Source: Pandoraea iniqua
Lineage (GTDB): Bacteria > Pseudomonadota > Gammaproteobacteria > Burkholderiales > Burkholderiaceae
Assembly: GCF_902459685.1 (NCBI RefSeq)
Contig: NZ_CABPSF010000012.1
Coordinates: 1-64,000, forward strand
Reading direction: 5' to 3'
DNA: 64,000 nt
Part shown: positions 18,215-26,389 of the stretch, one piece after another
How the letters are laid out: each line of letters starts with the position of its first letter
Position numbering within the stretch: position 1 is the stretch's first letter
Translations under genes and position numbers: made by a program
The notes under the pieces: model-generated
What the model was told of the DNA's origin: nothing
Databases searched by the model: none
The model's input: the letters and a program-made list of their open reading frames with translations, nothing else

Positions 18215-18574
18215 TCAGAGGTTCATTGCCCCCAGCACGCCGCACAGGTGCAGCGCGACGTGTGTCCATGCCGCTTCGTCGTAGGCATCGCCTTCGCGGG
18301 CCTGCCGTTGCGCTGCATGAAACACGCGCCACATGGCGGCGGCGCTCGACGGCGTCCCGCCCGCCAGTTGATATTGGCGTTGCAGCGCCTCCGCGAGCCA
18401 GGGTTGTTCCTGTGCGCAGGCGTCGGCGTAGGCTTCGACGGCGATACGGGCGAAGGGGTCGGCCGCGGGGTCGAGCACGACTTCCTGACGCGCCGCCATT
18501 TTCGGCACGGCGGAGAGGGCGTGGGCGTGGCCGTGGCTGTGGGCGGCGGCGTGGCGGGTGTGGTGATGTTTCAT
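18215..18574 (-). CDS. Hypothetical protein with His-rich N-terminus
   Basis: This protein has 119 residues and no family is recognised. The first 22 residues contain eight histidines (HHHTRH, then HSHGHAH), suggesting metal binding. The rest (about 30-119) is predicted mostly helical, with conserved-looking AYADACAQEQPWLAEALQRQYQLAGG and VALHLCGVLGAMNL segments. It has no signal peptide or membrane helix. It shares orientation with the small gene upstream at 18688-18900, about 110 bases away. It is reported as coding because codon use matches its neighbours and a weak GAGACGAGA ribosome site precedes the ATG. Confidence 0.55.
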   Translation of the reverse strand: MKHHHTRHAAAHSHGHAHALSAVPKMAARQEVVLDPAADPFARIAVEAYADACAQEQPWLAEALQRQYQLAGGTPSSAAAMWRVFHAAQRQAREGDAYDEAAWTHVALHLCGVLGAMNL

Positions 18575-18626
18575 GTCGGTCTCGTCTCGTTGGCCGCGCC
18601 AGGCGTTCCGGCGCGGGCTTCCTTAC

Positions 18627-18646
18627 GTGGACTCAAGTGGACTCAA
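18627..18646. repeat. 10-bp direct repeat
   Basis: GTGGACTCAA occurs twice in tandem between the two small hypothetical genes. A partial third copy follows after a short gap. Confidence 0.5.
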
Positions 18647-18687
18647 GTTGACGCATGTGGACCCGGTCGCCCGGTCGCCCCATTCGG

Positions 18688-18900
18688 TCAATCGTTTTCC
18701 ATATCGCGGATGAACAACATGGCCGCGAGCTTGGCCTGATCGATACTGGCGAACGTGCGGCCGTCCATCGGCCACACATCCACCAGCACGGCGTAATTGC
18801 CGGGCCGATCGGCCTGCATGATGCGAATGTAGTGCTGGCGGAACACGCAACGCGCGAGTTCCACTGTCGGATGCGGACGGCGAAAATGGGCTGATGACAT
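18688..18900 (-). CDS. Small hypothetical protein, 70 residues
   Basis: The ATG at 18900 has a GGAG ribosome site eight bases upstream. The sequence is compact and mixed (ELARCVFRQHYIRIMQADRPGNYAVLVDVWPMDGRTFASIDQAKLAAMLFIRDMEND), with an alternating hydrophobic pattern suggesting alpha/beta structure. It has no signal peptide and no recognised family. Its neighbour downstream is the His-rich small protein on the same strand; the two may be co-transcribed. Confidence 0.55.
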   Translation of the reverse strand: MSSAHFRRPHPTVELARCVFRQHYIRIMQADRPGNYAVLVDVWPMDGRTFASIDQAKLAAMLFIRDMEND

Positions 18901-19273
18901 GACAGTCTCCAGGGAATCGGCCCTCCGGCCTCGACGGGCCGTTACCTGAATTCAGCAAATCTCATGCCATGTCTCTCGATATTCTTAACTATTTGATTTG
19001 TAAGGCGTGGCGTGATGGGGAGGGGGATTGACCCCCTCGGCACCTTGCCAAAACGTTACGGAAACGAAACATGGCAGGAACGCCGGACGTAACAAGCGAG
19101 GCTTTCCGCCTACCCGCCTGCCCAGCTACCCGGCTCACCAAGCAACGCTGCGGCGTGTGGTATTTGTGTTCCACTAAAATGGGCTAATGCTCAGGTCGGT
19201 GCCGCAAGCTGCGGTGCCTTTCTGCGGCGCCCTCAATGACTTCGCTCCCGGACCCTCTTCTTCGTCACGCCGC
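18901..19273. other. Divergent intergenic region before LysR gene
   Basis: About 370 bases separate the divergent 70-residue ORF and the LysR gene. An AT-rich stretch near 18980-19000 could hold promoters. No gene or strong palindrome was seen. A frame from 19187 would extend the LysR protein by 29 residues, but these precede the normal family start. Confidence 0.4.
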
Positions 19274-20227
19274 ATGAACCTTCGCTTTCTCGAAACCTTC
19301 GTCTGGCTCGCCAAGCTGCGCAATTTCCGCCTGACCGCCGAACGGCTGCACACCACGCAGGCGGGCGTCTCGAGCCGGATTGCGTCGCTCGAACAAAGTT
19401 TCGGCGTGCGCTTGTTCGACCGGAGCGCACGCGAGGTCACGCTGACCGCCGCCGGTCAGAAGGCGCTGGCCTATGCCGAGCGCATCGTCATGCTGGGTCA
19501 GGAGATGAAGCGCGAGCTCTCCGATCCCGACATGCCGCCGGGCGTGCTCAAGATCGGGGTAGTGGAGTCGATCGTGCACAGCTGGTTTCCCGATCTGGCG
19601 GCCCGGATTCACCGGGAGTACCCGCAGCTCGAGATCGAGGTCACCAGCGAGACGACGATCAATCTGTGCAAGCAACTCGAAGCCGGTTCGCTCGATCTGG
19701 TGTTGCAGACCGACATGCAGCACGGCACCGGCATCGAAAACCTGCCGCTGGCCGAATTTCCGATGCGCTGGGTTGCCAGCCCCAAGCTCAACCTGAAGGG
19801 CGAGACGCTCGATGTCGCCGACCTCGCGGCCTATTCGCTGGTGAGCTTTTCGCGCAACTCGGGGCCGCACAAGACGCTGGAGCGGATGTTCTCCGTCGCG
19901 GCCGAGCGGCCCGTGCGGGTGCACTGCATGACCTCGGTGGCGGCGATCATCCGGCTGGTGGTCGACGGCTTCGGCGTCGCCATGCTGCCACCCGCCATCA
20001 TTCAGCGTGAACTCGGCGAGCACAGCCTGCACCTGCTGCGCGTGAACGCCAATTTCCCCAATCTGCCGCTGGTCGGCTCGTTCCGCACTGGCGCGCTGCT
20101 CGCCGAGAACGTCGCCCGCCTTGCGCAACGCACCGCGAGCGAGTTCGCGCTCAACATGGGGCCGGATATCGCCATCCCGCCCGCCGCCGCCATGACCGCC
20201 CCGGCATGGGGCGACGCGGAGTCCTGA
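19274..20227 (+). CDS. LysR-family transcriptional regulator
   Basis: This regulator has 317 residues. The N-terminal winged helix (about 1-60) starts with the typical MNLRFLETFVWLAKLRNFRLTAERL and contains TQAGVSSRIASLEQSFGVRLFDR. The effector-binding domain covers about 90-300 (VLKIGVVESIVHSWFPDLAARIHREYPQLEIEV). It lies upstream of, and in the same direction as, a two-gene unit encoding a barrel-fold protein and an MHS symporter, and a LysR-like palindrome sits in the spacer between. It is thus likely to control that unit. The effector is unknown, though an organic acid is common for this arrangement. Confidence 0.88.
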   Translation: MNLRFLETFVWLAKLRNFRLTAERLHTTQAGVSSRIASLEQSFGVRLFDRSAREVTLTAAGQKALAYAERIVMLGQEMKRELSDPDMPPGVLKIGVVESIVHSWFPDLAARIHREYPQLEIEVTSETTINLCKQLEAGSLDLVLQTDMQHGTGIENLPLAEFPMRWVASPKLNLKGETLDVADLAAYSLVSFSRNSGPHKTLERMFSVAAERPVRVHCMTSVAAIIRLVVDGFGVAMLPPAIIQRELGEHSLHLLRVNANFPNLPLVGSFRTGALLAENVARLAQRTASEFALNMGPDIAIPPAAAMTAPAWGDAES

Positions 20228-20255
20228 GCGCACCGGCGGCCATCTGCGGCCATAG

Positions 20256-20308
20256 GCAGGTAATGGGTAAGTAACGGGCAGGTAACGGGTAAGTACTGGG
20301 CAGGTCAT
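20256..20308. repeat. 22-bp tandem repeat, about 2.4 copies
   Basis: Two 22-base units beginning GCAGGTAA (20256-20277 and 20278-20299) differ at only two positions, and a partial third unit follows. It lies between the LysR stop and the operator-like palindrome. Confidence 0.7.
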
Positions 20309-20311
20309 AAG

Positions 20312-20332
20312 AATTTGCTGTTACGGCAAATT
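20312..20332. promoter_or_regulatory. LysR-type operator candidate
   Basis: AATTTGC, seven bases, GCAAATT. The core fits the T-N11-A pattern of LysR binding sites. It stands about 120 bases before the barrel-protein gene and just after the lysR gene. Confidence 0.5.
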
Positions 20333-20455
20333 TGATTTCTTGTTGGACGCTTTTTCCCCCGTTTTGCACACTCGGTACAACGGTCGGGCCATGCGCATGC
20401 TGCGATGTCATGCGCCGGCCGGCCCCCGATTGTCGAAACCGATGGAAATTGCCTC

Positions 20456-21109
20456 ATGACTGCCACTGCCCCGCGCGCCCAACTCTGCATCTGGACGAAT
20501 ATCGACCCGGCTTTCGAAGCGGACTTCAACCGCTGGTACGACCGGGAGCACATGCAGGAGCGTGTGGCGATTCCGGGCTTCCGGTTTGCGCGTCGCTTCA
20601 AGGCGCTGCACGACACGCCGCGTCCGTATCTGGCGCTGTACTGCACGCAGGACGCCGGCGTGTTCACCAGCGAGCCATACGCACAAGCCTTTAATCATCA
20701 GACGGAATGGTCGCTGCGCAACTTCGCCCGGATGCAGGGCACGCAGCGCCGCGTCGGCACGCTCGATGTGGAAGCCGGTGAAGGGCAGGGCGGGCAGTTG
20801 GCCGCCTTCGTGCTCGACGAGGCCACGGTCGCGAAGTCGCATGCCCGCCTCGCTTCGCAACTGACCGAACTGGCACAAGCCGACGGCATCGTGCGCGCCA
20901 CGCTGCAAGTCACGGTGCCGCGTCTGTCTGTCTCGCTTACGGCCAAAGACGCGCCGCTGCCGCCGGCCGATGCGGTCGTGCTCATCGAAGGCAGCGACGC
21001 TGAAGCCGTGCGAGCCGCCGCCGAGGCACTTGCCGCCACGTATGGCGTGCCGGCTGCCGACGTCACGCGTTTCGCGATGCTCTGGCGCCTCGGTGCCGGT
21101 GACGACTGA
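20456..21109 (+). CDS. Two-domain dimeric alpha/beta-barrel (EthD/DUF4286-like) protein
   Basis: This 217-residue cytosolic protein has two tandem ferredoxin-like alpha/beta segments. The N-terminal one (about 1-110) has the pattern typical of this superfamily: IWTNIDPAFEADFNRWYDREHMQERVAIPGFRFARRF, with the WYDREH and PGF..ARR residues usually lining the pocket. The C-terminal one (about 110-215) is a weaker copy. Relatives include EthD-like proteins, muconolactone isomerases and many unknowns, so a catabolic or lactone-processing role is possible but unproved. The ATG at 20456 was preferred to an upstream start at 20405. It is followed after about 80 bases by an MHS symporter gene, probably co-transcribed. 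Confidence 0.7.
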   Translation: MTATAPRAQLCIWTNIDPAFEADFNRWYDREHMQERVAIPGFRFARRFKALHDTPRPYLALYCTQDAGVFTSEPYAQAFNHQTEWSLRNFARMQGTQRRVGTLDVEAGEGQGGQLAAFVLDEATVAKSHARLASQLTELAQADGIVRATLQVTVPRLSVSLTAKDAPLPPADAVVLIEGSDAEAVRAAAEALAATYGVPAADVTRFAMLWRLGAGDD

Positions 21110-21120
21110 TTACGCCCGCG

Positions 21121-21150
21121 CGACACCACGCGACACCACGCGACACCACG
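21121..21150. repeat. Three exact 10-bp tandem repeats
   Basis: CGACACCACG occurs three times without change between the barrel-protein stop and the ribosome site of the MHS gene. Confidence 0.75.
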
Positions 21151-21188
21151 CGATCTCGCGCCCCGATCCGCCCCTCCCGGAGACACAC

Positions 21189-22532
21189 ATGACAACCTAC
21201 ACGGACGCTCGCGACACCCGCGACATCGACGCTGACGCCGCCGCTGCCGACGCGCGTAAGCAACGGTCGAAAAAAGGCCGTCTGGCGACGGCCAGCATGG
21301 TCGGCACCACGCTCGAATGGTATGACTTCACGGTCTACAACACGCTCGCCGCGCTGGTCTTCAACCACCTGTTCTTCCCATCGGTCGACCCGCTCGCGGG
21401 CACGATTCTGGCGTTGTCGACGTATGCGGTCGGTTATGTGTCGCGCCCGCTGGGCGGGATGGTCTTCGGCAACCTCGGCGACAAGATCGGCCGTCGCGCC
21501 GTGCTTGTGCTCACCCTCGTGGTGATGGGGCTGACAACCGGCCTGATGGGGTTGCTGCCGACGTACGCGTCGATCGGCATCTGGAGTCCGGTGCTGCTGG
21601 TGGCGCTGCGCTTCGTGCAGGGCGTGGCGCTCGGCGGCGAGTGGGCCGGTGCCGTGCTGCTGTCGGTGGAACATGGCGATCAACGCAAGCGCGGTCTGAA
21701 CGCGTCGTGGACGCAGGTCGGACCGTCGTTCGGCACGTTGCTGGCCACGGGGCTGATTGCACTCATCACGCTGGCGATTTCGCCGGAAGACTTCCTTTCG
21801 TGGGGCTGGCGCGTGCCGTTCCTGCTGAGTCTGGTGCTGGTGGCCTTCGGCCTGTGGGTGCGCCGCGGTGTGGAAGAAACGCCGATGTTCGAAGCCATGG
21901 CGCACTCGGATCGTCAGGCAGAAATGCCGATTGCCGACGTGTTCCGCTCGCACTGGCGCAACCTGCTGGTGGCCGGCGGTTCGCGTATCGGTTCGGATGT
22001 GCTCTACGCGCTGATGGTCGTCTTCACGCTGACGTATGTGACCGGCACGCTGCATCTGTCGCGTCCGCTCGCACTCACTGCGGTGCTGATCGGTACAGCC
22101 TTCAACGCGCTGACGGTGCCGCTGTTCGGGGCGCTTTCCGACAAACTCGGCCGTCGTCCGGTGTATGGCTTCGGTGTGTTGTGCGCGGTGATCTGGGCGT
22201 ATGGCTTCTTCGTGCTGCTCGATACGGCGAGCCCTGCGCTGATCGTGTTGTCGGTGGTGATCGGGCTGGTGATTCACGCGATCATGTACGGGCCGCAGGC
22301 GGCGTTTGTCACCGAGCAGTTCCCGACGCGTGTGCGTTACGCCGGATCGTCGCTGGCTTACACGCTCGCGGGCATTCTCGGCGGAGGCTTTGCGCCGCTG
22401 ATCATCGTGAGTCTGTATAAGGAGTTCGGGACGACGGTGTCGGTGTCGCTCTACGTGACGGCGGCGCTGGCGATTACCGCCATCGCGTTGTTTGCTGCCC
22501 GCGAGACCGCGCACAAGCCGCTCAAGGACTGA
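21189..22532 (+). CDS. MHS-family metabolite:proton symporter (MFS)
   Basis: This protein has 447 residues and 12 predicted helices. The N-terminal signature TTLEWYDFTVYNTLAALVFNHLFFP and the GNLGDKIGRRA motif A mark the metabolite:H+ symporter family (shikimate, citrate, alpha-ketoglutarate, proline/betaine transporters). The GVALGGEWAGAVLLSVEH block at helix 4-5 is also typical. The start at 21189 has a CCCGGAG ribosome site. It lies downstream of a barrel-fold enzyme-like gene and a LysR regulator, so it probably imports the organic acid handled by that unit. A strong bidirectional terminator follows. Confidence 0.9.
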   Translation: MTTYTDARDTRDIDADAAAADARKQRSKKGRLATASMVGTTLEWYDFTVYNTLAALVFNHLFFPSVDPLAGTILALSTYAVGYVSRPLGGMVFGNLGDKIGRRAVLVLTLVVMGLTTGLMGLLPTYASIGIWSPVLLVALRFVQGVALGGEWAGAVLLSVEHGDQRKRGLNASWTQVGPSFGTLLATGLIALITLAISPEDFLSWGWRVPFLLSLVLVAFGLWVRRGVEETPMFEAMAHSDRQAEMPIADVFRSHWRNLLVAGGSRIGSDVLYALMVVFTLTYVTGTLHLSRPLALTAVLIGTAFNALTVPLFGALSDKLGRRPVYGFGVLCAVIWAYGFFVLLDTASPALIVLSVVIGLVIHAIMYGPQAAFVTEQFPTRVRYAGSSLAYTLAGILGGGFAPLIIVSLYKEFGTTVSVSLYVTAALAITAIALFAARETAHKPLKD

Positions 22533-22576
22533 CGGTTCGCGACGCGTCGCGATCGGCAAGAAACGAAAGCAAAACG

Positions 22577-22606
22577 AAAACGGCACGCTATCCGGCGTGC
22601 CGTTTT
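22577..22606. terminator. Bidirectional rho-independent terminator
   Basis: AAAACGGCACGC, loop tatccg, GCGTGCCGTTTT. The stem is perfect, with A-run and T-run on either side, so it can stop both the MHS gene and the convergent kinase gene. Confidence 0.85.
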
Positions 22607-22652
22607 TCATTTGTCGCGATGTCTGCCTTCTACCGTCTGGTGCGCTCGCGCA

Positions 22653-25379
22653 TCACGCTTCGCACAACGCTTCGAGACTGGCCAGATCGCCGCGTTGGGC
22701 GAGTTGATGCACCTGACGTGCGAAGCCATCGAACTGCGGTGCCTGTTCGCTCAACCCGCAGGCCCAGTCCATCAGGTCGGTAATGGCGCCTAGCGCAATC
22801 AACTGCCGGGCCTGTTGCAGATGTTCGGGCGGGGGACGCACGATGACCGCATTGGCATCGTCATGCGCCGGAGCCCGGACGTCATCGCGTTGCAGGTCGA
22901 GCAAACGTGCGAGCGTGTTGCGCAGGTCGGCGAGTTCGATCGGCTTGAGCAGGCAGGCGGTATAGCCCCCATCGGATGCCACCACCTGCGGCGATGCCGA
23001 AATGGCCAACACCGGCATGCCGGGCCAGTAACGGCGCACCGCGCGCGCGACGCTCAAGCCGTCGGCGTTCGGCATCATGTGATCCGTCAGCACCAGATCG
23101 GGGGCCGTCTCGAGCGGGTTGCCTAGCGCGGCAATCAGCGCGACGCCGTCGCCGAACGTGCTCACGGTGAAGCCAAGACTGGCCAGTTCGTCGTGCAGAA
23201 ACTGGCGGATTTCGGGCGAATCTTCCGCGAGCCAGATGTGATGCCCCGTGCCGTCGAGCGAGGGCAGGGCGTGCATGGCGCCGGCGAGCGACTGCGCCAC
23301 GAGATCGCCTTCGTGTGCGATCTGTAGCGGCAGCGTGAACGCCACGCGCGTGCCGACGTTGGGCGTACTGTCGATAGCGATCGTGCCCTTCATGCGCTCG
23401 ACCCATTGCCGCACGATGGCCAGACCCAGACCAACGCCGGGCAGCCGCCGCGCGCGATCGAGTCGCGCGAAGGGTTCGAACACACGCGACAGGTCGTCCT
23501 TCGCGATGCCGCAACCGGAGTCTTCGACGCCGAAGCACACGTGGACCAAGTCACGTCGCGTCGCGTCCGGTGATGCGGAAAGCGTGAGGGTGATGGTGCC
23601 GTCGGCGGTGTACTTCGCTGCGTTGTCGAGCAGGTTGCCCAGTACCTGCCGCACCCGTTTGGCATCGAGGGTGAGCAGCGGCGGCAAGGTGGCACGAATA
23701 TCGAGCAGGAACGCATTGCCGTGCTTGCGCGCGAGGCTCATGCCCTCCTGCGCGACGCCGTCGATGAAGGCATGCGTATAGACCGGGGCGACGTGCAGCG
23801 CGTCGGCTGCGCCACCGCCTGCGTACTCGATCAGGTCGTTGATCATCGCGAGCATGTGATGCGCGCTGCGACGGATGATGCGGCCCCGGTCGGCGTCCTC
23901 ACGCCCGCCGGCCTGCACGAGATCGGCAAAGCCGATGATCGACGTGAGCGGCGTGCGCAGATCGTGGCTGATGCGCGCAAGGAAGTCGCTCTTGGCGCTG
24001 CTGGCTTCGTCGGCGGCAATCAACGCGGCCTGTAGTTCGCGCGTGCGCGAATCGACGGCGTTGGCGAGCCGCGCCTGTTCTTCGCGACGGGTCTCCAGCA
24101 CTTCCTGCCGCGCGGCGCGCTGCTTGCGCTCGAGCTCGCGCGAGCGGCCGGCCACGATGACCGACAACATGATCAGCACCGACAGGTTCGTGCTCCACGC
24201 CATCGCGGTGTTGGCCAGCCAGTCTTCCGGCAACAGGCCTCTGATGATGGCCAGACGCCAGAACAACACCACGCAGCCTGGCGAGAACGACAGCAGGCAC
24301 AGCCGCGCGTTATTGAGGCCGCGCCGCCAGCCGTCGAGCATCGACACGACCCAGATCACATTGAAGACGCTGAGCAGTTGCAGATGCGTGAAGGCCGCTG
24401 CACGATGATCGCCGAACGCCACCCAGACGGTCATGCACGCCATGATCGCGATCATGGCGCGATAGACCCAGCGCCAGAGCCGCACCCGGTTGAGGCCCGA
24501 GAAGATGACCACCATCGCGCTGAAGACGCCCGCCGTGAGCGTCGAAAACAGGCTCGGCGCGCGCACGATGAACTCGCCGCCCTGCGGCAGCAGATAGCGG
24601 TAGATGAAGCCTTGGAACGCCATGTCCTGCGCCACCTGCGTGAGCGTGGTGAGGGCGAGCAGGGTGAACACGATATCGCGTCGCGCGATGCCGAGCACGA
24701 GCGTGTACAGCGCGATAGTGAGCATCGAACCGGCCAGCAGCATCGCCACCATGGCGTTGCGCGATTCGATGCGCCGGAAGTCGTCGGGCACCCACAGTTG
24801 CGGCACGATGCTGACCGACGAGCGGGTTTGCACGCGAACGGCGAACGTCAGGCGTTCGCCCGGGGCCAGCGAGATTGGGAAGACTGACGTCTCGGAGCGT
24901 ATCGGATGCCGGGACAGCGGGACGGTGTGCCCGGCGAGCCACGAGATCGTCGGTTGCGTGGTGCCGGCGGGCATCGCATAAAAGCGCACGTCTTCGAGCC
25001 GCACAATGCCGATACTGAGCCAGCGGGTGACCGGCTGGTCGCTGGCGTTTTCGACGACGCCCTGAAGCCAGAACGCCGACCGGCTGTAGCCGGGGTTGAG
25101 CATCTTGGGCGTCACGTCGCGCCAGCCGGGGGCGGCGAGCGCTTGGGTCACGTCGAGCTGGGCCGAAGGGTCCACCAGCAGGCGCAGCTGGTTGTCCAGC
25201 TTGAGCGGTGACGGCGCGTTGGCGATATCGATGACGGAGGGCGATGCCGAGACAGATGCCGATGCCGATGCCGTGGCGAGTGCCCCGTGGGCGAACGTCA
25301 GCAAACCGAGCAGCATGACGATGGCCCACACCGCCCGCCGCCATCCCTGCGCCGGACTTCCCGCAGGCGCAGCGGTCAT
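22653..25379 (-). CDS. 7TMR-DISM hybrid histidine kinase with C-terminal receiver
   Basis: The protein has 908 residues. Signal/anchor at about 14-35; periplasmic 7TMR-DISMED2-like sensor at about 50-205 (WLQGVVENASDQPVTRWLSIG); seven membrane helices at about 208-410; a coiled-coil linker (415-455); HisKA with SHDLRTPL and phosphoacceptor His472; HATPase_c with NLLDNAAKY, DSGCGIA and GVGLGLAI; receiver (about 714-830) with Asp720, phosphoacceptor Asp766 and Lys812. The C-terminal tail may contain a degenerate phosphotransfer-like helix region. The ATG overlaps the stop of the response regulator gene (ATGA), showing translational coupling. The ligand is unknown; 7TMR-DISM sensors often read carbohydrate- or envelope-type cues. 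Confidence 0.9.
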   Translation of the reverse strand: MTAAPAGSPAQGWRRAVWAIVMLLGLLTFAHGALATASASASVSASPSVIDIANAPSPLKLDNQLRLLVDPSAQLDVTQALAAPGWRDVTPKMLNPGYSRSAFWLQGVVENASDQPVTRWLSIGIVRLEDVRFYAMPAGTTQPTISWLAGHTVPLSRHPIRSETSVFPISLAPGERLTFAVRVQTRSSVSIVPQLWVPDDFRRIESRNAMVAMLLAGSMLTIALYTLVLGIARRDIVFTLLALTTLTQVAQDMAFQGFIYRYLLPQGGEFIVRAPSLFSTLTAGVFSAMVVIFSGLNRVRLWRWVYRAMIAIMACMTVWVAFGDHRAAAFTHLQLLSVFNVIWVVSMLDGWRRGLNNARLCLLSFSPGCVVLFWRLAIIRGLLPEDWLANTAMAWSTNLSVLIMLSVIVAGRSRELERKQRAARQEVLETRREEQARLANAVDSRTRELQAALIAADEASSAKSDFLARISHDLRTPLTSIIGFADLVQAGGREDADRGRIIRRSAHHMLAMINDLIEYAGGGAADALHVAPVYTHAFIDGVAQEGMSLARKHGNAFLLDIRATLPPLLTLDAKRVRQVLGNLLDNAAKYTADGTITLTLSASPDATRRDLVHVCFGVEDSGCGIAKDDLSRVFEPFARLDRARRLPGVGLGLAIVRQWVERMKGTIAIDSTPNVGTRVAFTLPLQIAHEGDLVAQSLAGAMHALPSLDGTGHHIWLAEDSPEIRQFLHDELASLGFTVSTFGDGVALIAALGNPLETAPDLVLTDHMMPNADGLSVARAVRRYWPGMPVLAISASPQVVASDGGYTACLLKPIELADLRNTLARLLDLQRDDVRAPAHDDANAVIVRPPPEHLQQARQLIALGAITDLMDWACGLSEQAPQFDGFARQVHQLAQRGDLASLEALCEA

Positions 25380-26389
25380 TGCGACGATCCCGGCGCAGAC
25401 CCGGGCGTTGCATCCGCTGCGCGGGTGTCCGGCGCATCCGGCACGTGATGCGCCCCGCGTTCGCGAAAACCGCTCGGCGGCATGCCGAAGCGCTCGCGAA
25501 ACGCGGTCGCGAAGTTGGCCGCGCTGGCAAAGCCCACGGCGCTGGCGATGTCCTGCACGTCGAGCGAGGTCTCCGCCAGCAGGCGGCGCGCCTCCTTCAT
25601 GCGCTCTTCGCGCAGAAAGTCGAACACGGTCACGCCCACGCAGCGGCGAAACGCCAGATTCAACCGCCGGGTGTTGGTGCCGACGGCGTTGGCCAGCCCC
25701 GCCAGTTCCGGTGTGACGTCGAGCTGACTCAGCAGCAGCGCTCGCGTGGCGCGATAGAGCACGGCGTCGAGCGTGTGGGCCTGCACGGGCAACGGCGCTT
25801 CGGGGGCCATCGCAGCCACAGGGGCAGCAGGCGTGAACGTAGCGTTCGAAGATGACGTGGCGGAGGTGGCCGAGGTAGCGTAGGTGGTGGATGTGGTGGC
25901 CGGCGCGGGCAGACTGGCCTTGAGGTGAATCGACAGGCGCAGGCGCACTTCTTCGAAGTCGTAAGGCTTGGTCACATAGTCGACCGCACCCGCCGTGAGC
26001 CCGGCGACGCGCTCGCCCGGCAGCGCGGCGGCGGTGAGGAAAATCAGCGGAATGTGGCGTGTACCGGGGTCGGCTTTGAGCAGGCGGCAGGCCCCGAGGC
26101 CATCGCAGACCGGCATGCGGATATCCATCAGGATGAGATCGGGCTGCACGGTGCGCGCCTTGGTGTAGCCGTCGCGGCCGTCCTGCGCGATGTAGACCCG
26201 GCAGCCCTGCTGGCTGAGGAAATCCATCAGCAGCATGCGGTCTTCCTGATTGTCGTCGACCACGAGCACGCGCGCGCCGGACAACTGGCGGGCATGGGCG
26301 GAGGCGGACCAAGGGGTGCCGGCACGGCGTGCAGCAGCCGTGGAATGAACTGTGCCGGACGGCGGCAAGGGCAGGGGGCGATCGCTCAT
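25376..26389 (-). CDS. Response regulator with receiver and AraC-type DNA-binding domain
   Basis: The protein has 337 residues. The receiver (about 40-155) has DD at 45-46, phosphoacceptor Asp89 (LILMDIRMP) and Lys141 (TKPYDF). A low-complexity linker rich in Ala, Thr and Ser (about 158-190) leads to an AraC/XylS double helix-turn-helix (about 210-320, SLDVQDIASAVGFASAANFATAFRERFG). The start at 26389 is chosen by alignment of the receiver; ATGs at 26401 and 26479 are alternatives. It is the partner of the 7TM hybrid kinase, which it overlaps by four bases. The order (regulator before kinase) and the AraC output rather than OmpR or NarL output are noteworthy. Confidence 0.88.
   Translation of the reverse strand: MSDRPLPLPPSGTVHSTAAARRAGTPWSASAHARQLSGARVLVVDDNQEDRMLLMDFLSQQGCRVYIAQDGRDGYTKARTVQPDLILMDIRMPVCDGLGACRLLKADPGTRHIPLIFLTAAALPGERVAGLTAGAVDYVTKPYDFEEVRLRLSIHLKASLPAPATTSTTYATSATSATSSSNATFTPAAPVAAMAPEAPLPVQAHTLDAVLYRATRALLLSQLDVTPELAGLANAVGTNTRRLNLAFRRCVGVTVFDFLREERMKEARRLLAETSLDVQDIASAVGFASAANFATAFRERFGMPPSGFRERGAHHVPDAPDTRAADATPGSAPGSSQ

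Noticed and set aside
22653-26312. A single open frame of 1219 codons spanning kinase and response regulator
   Set aside because: The frame read through the response-regulator region is Arg/Pro-rich and lacks any domain. The kinase starts at 25379, and the response regulator lies in a different frame and overlaps it by four bases.
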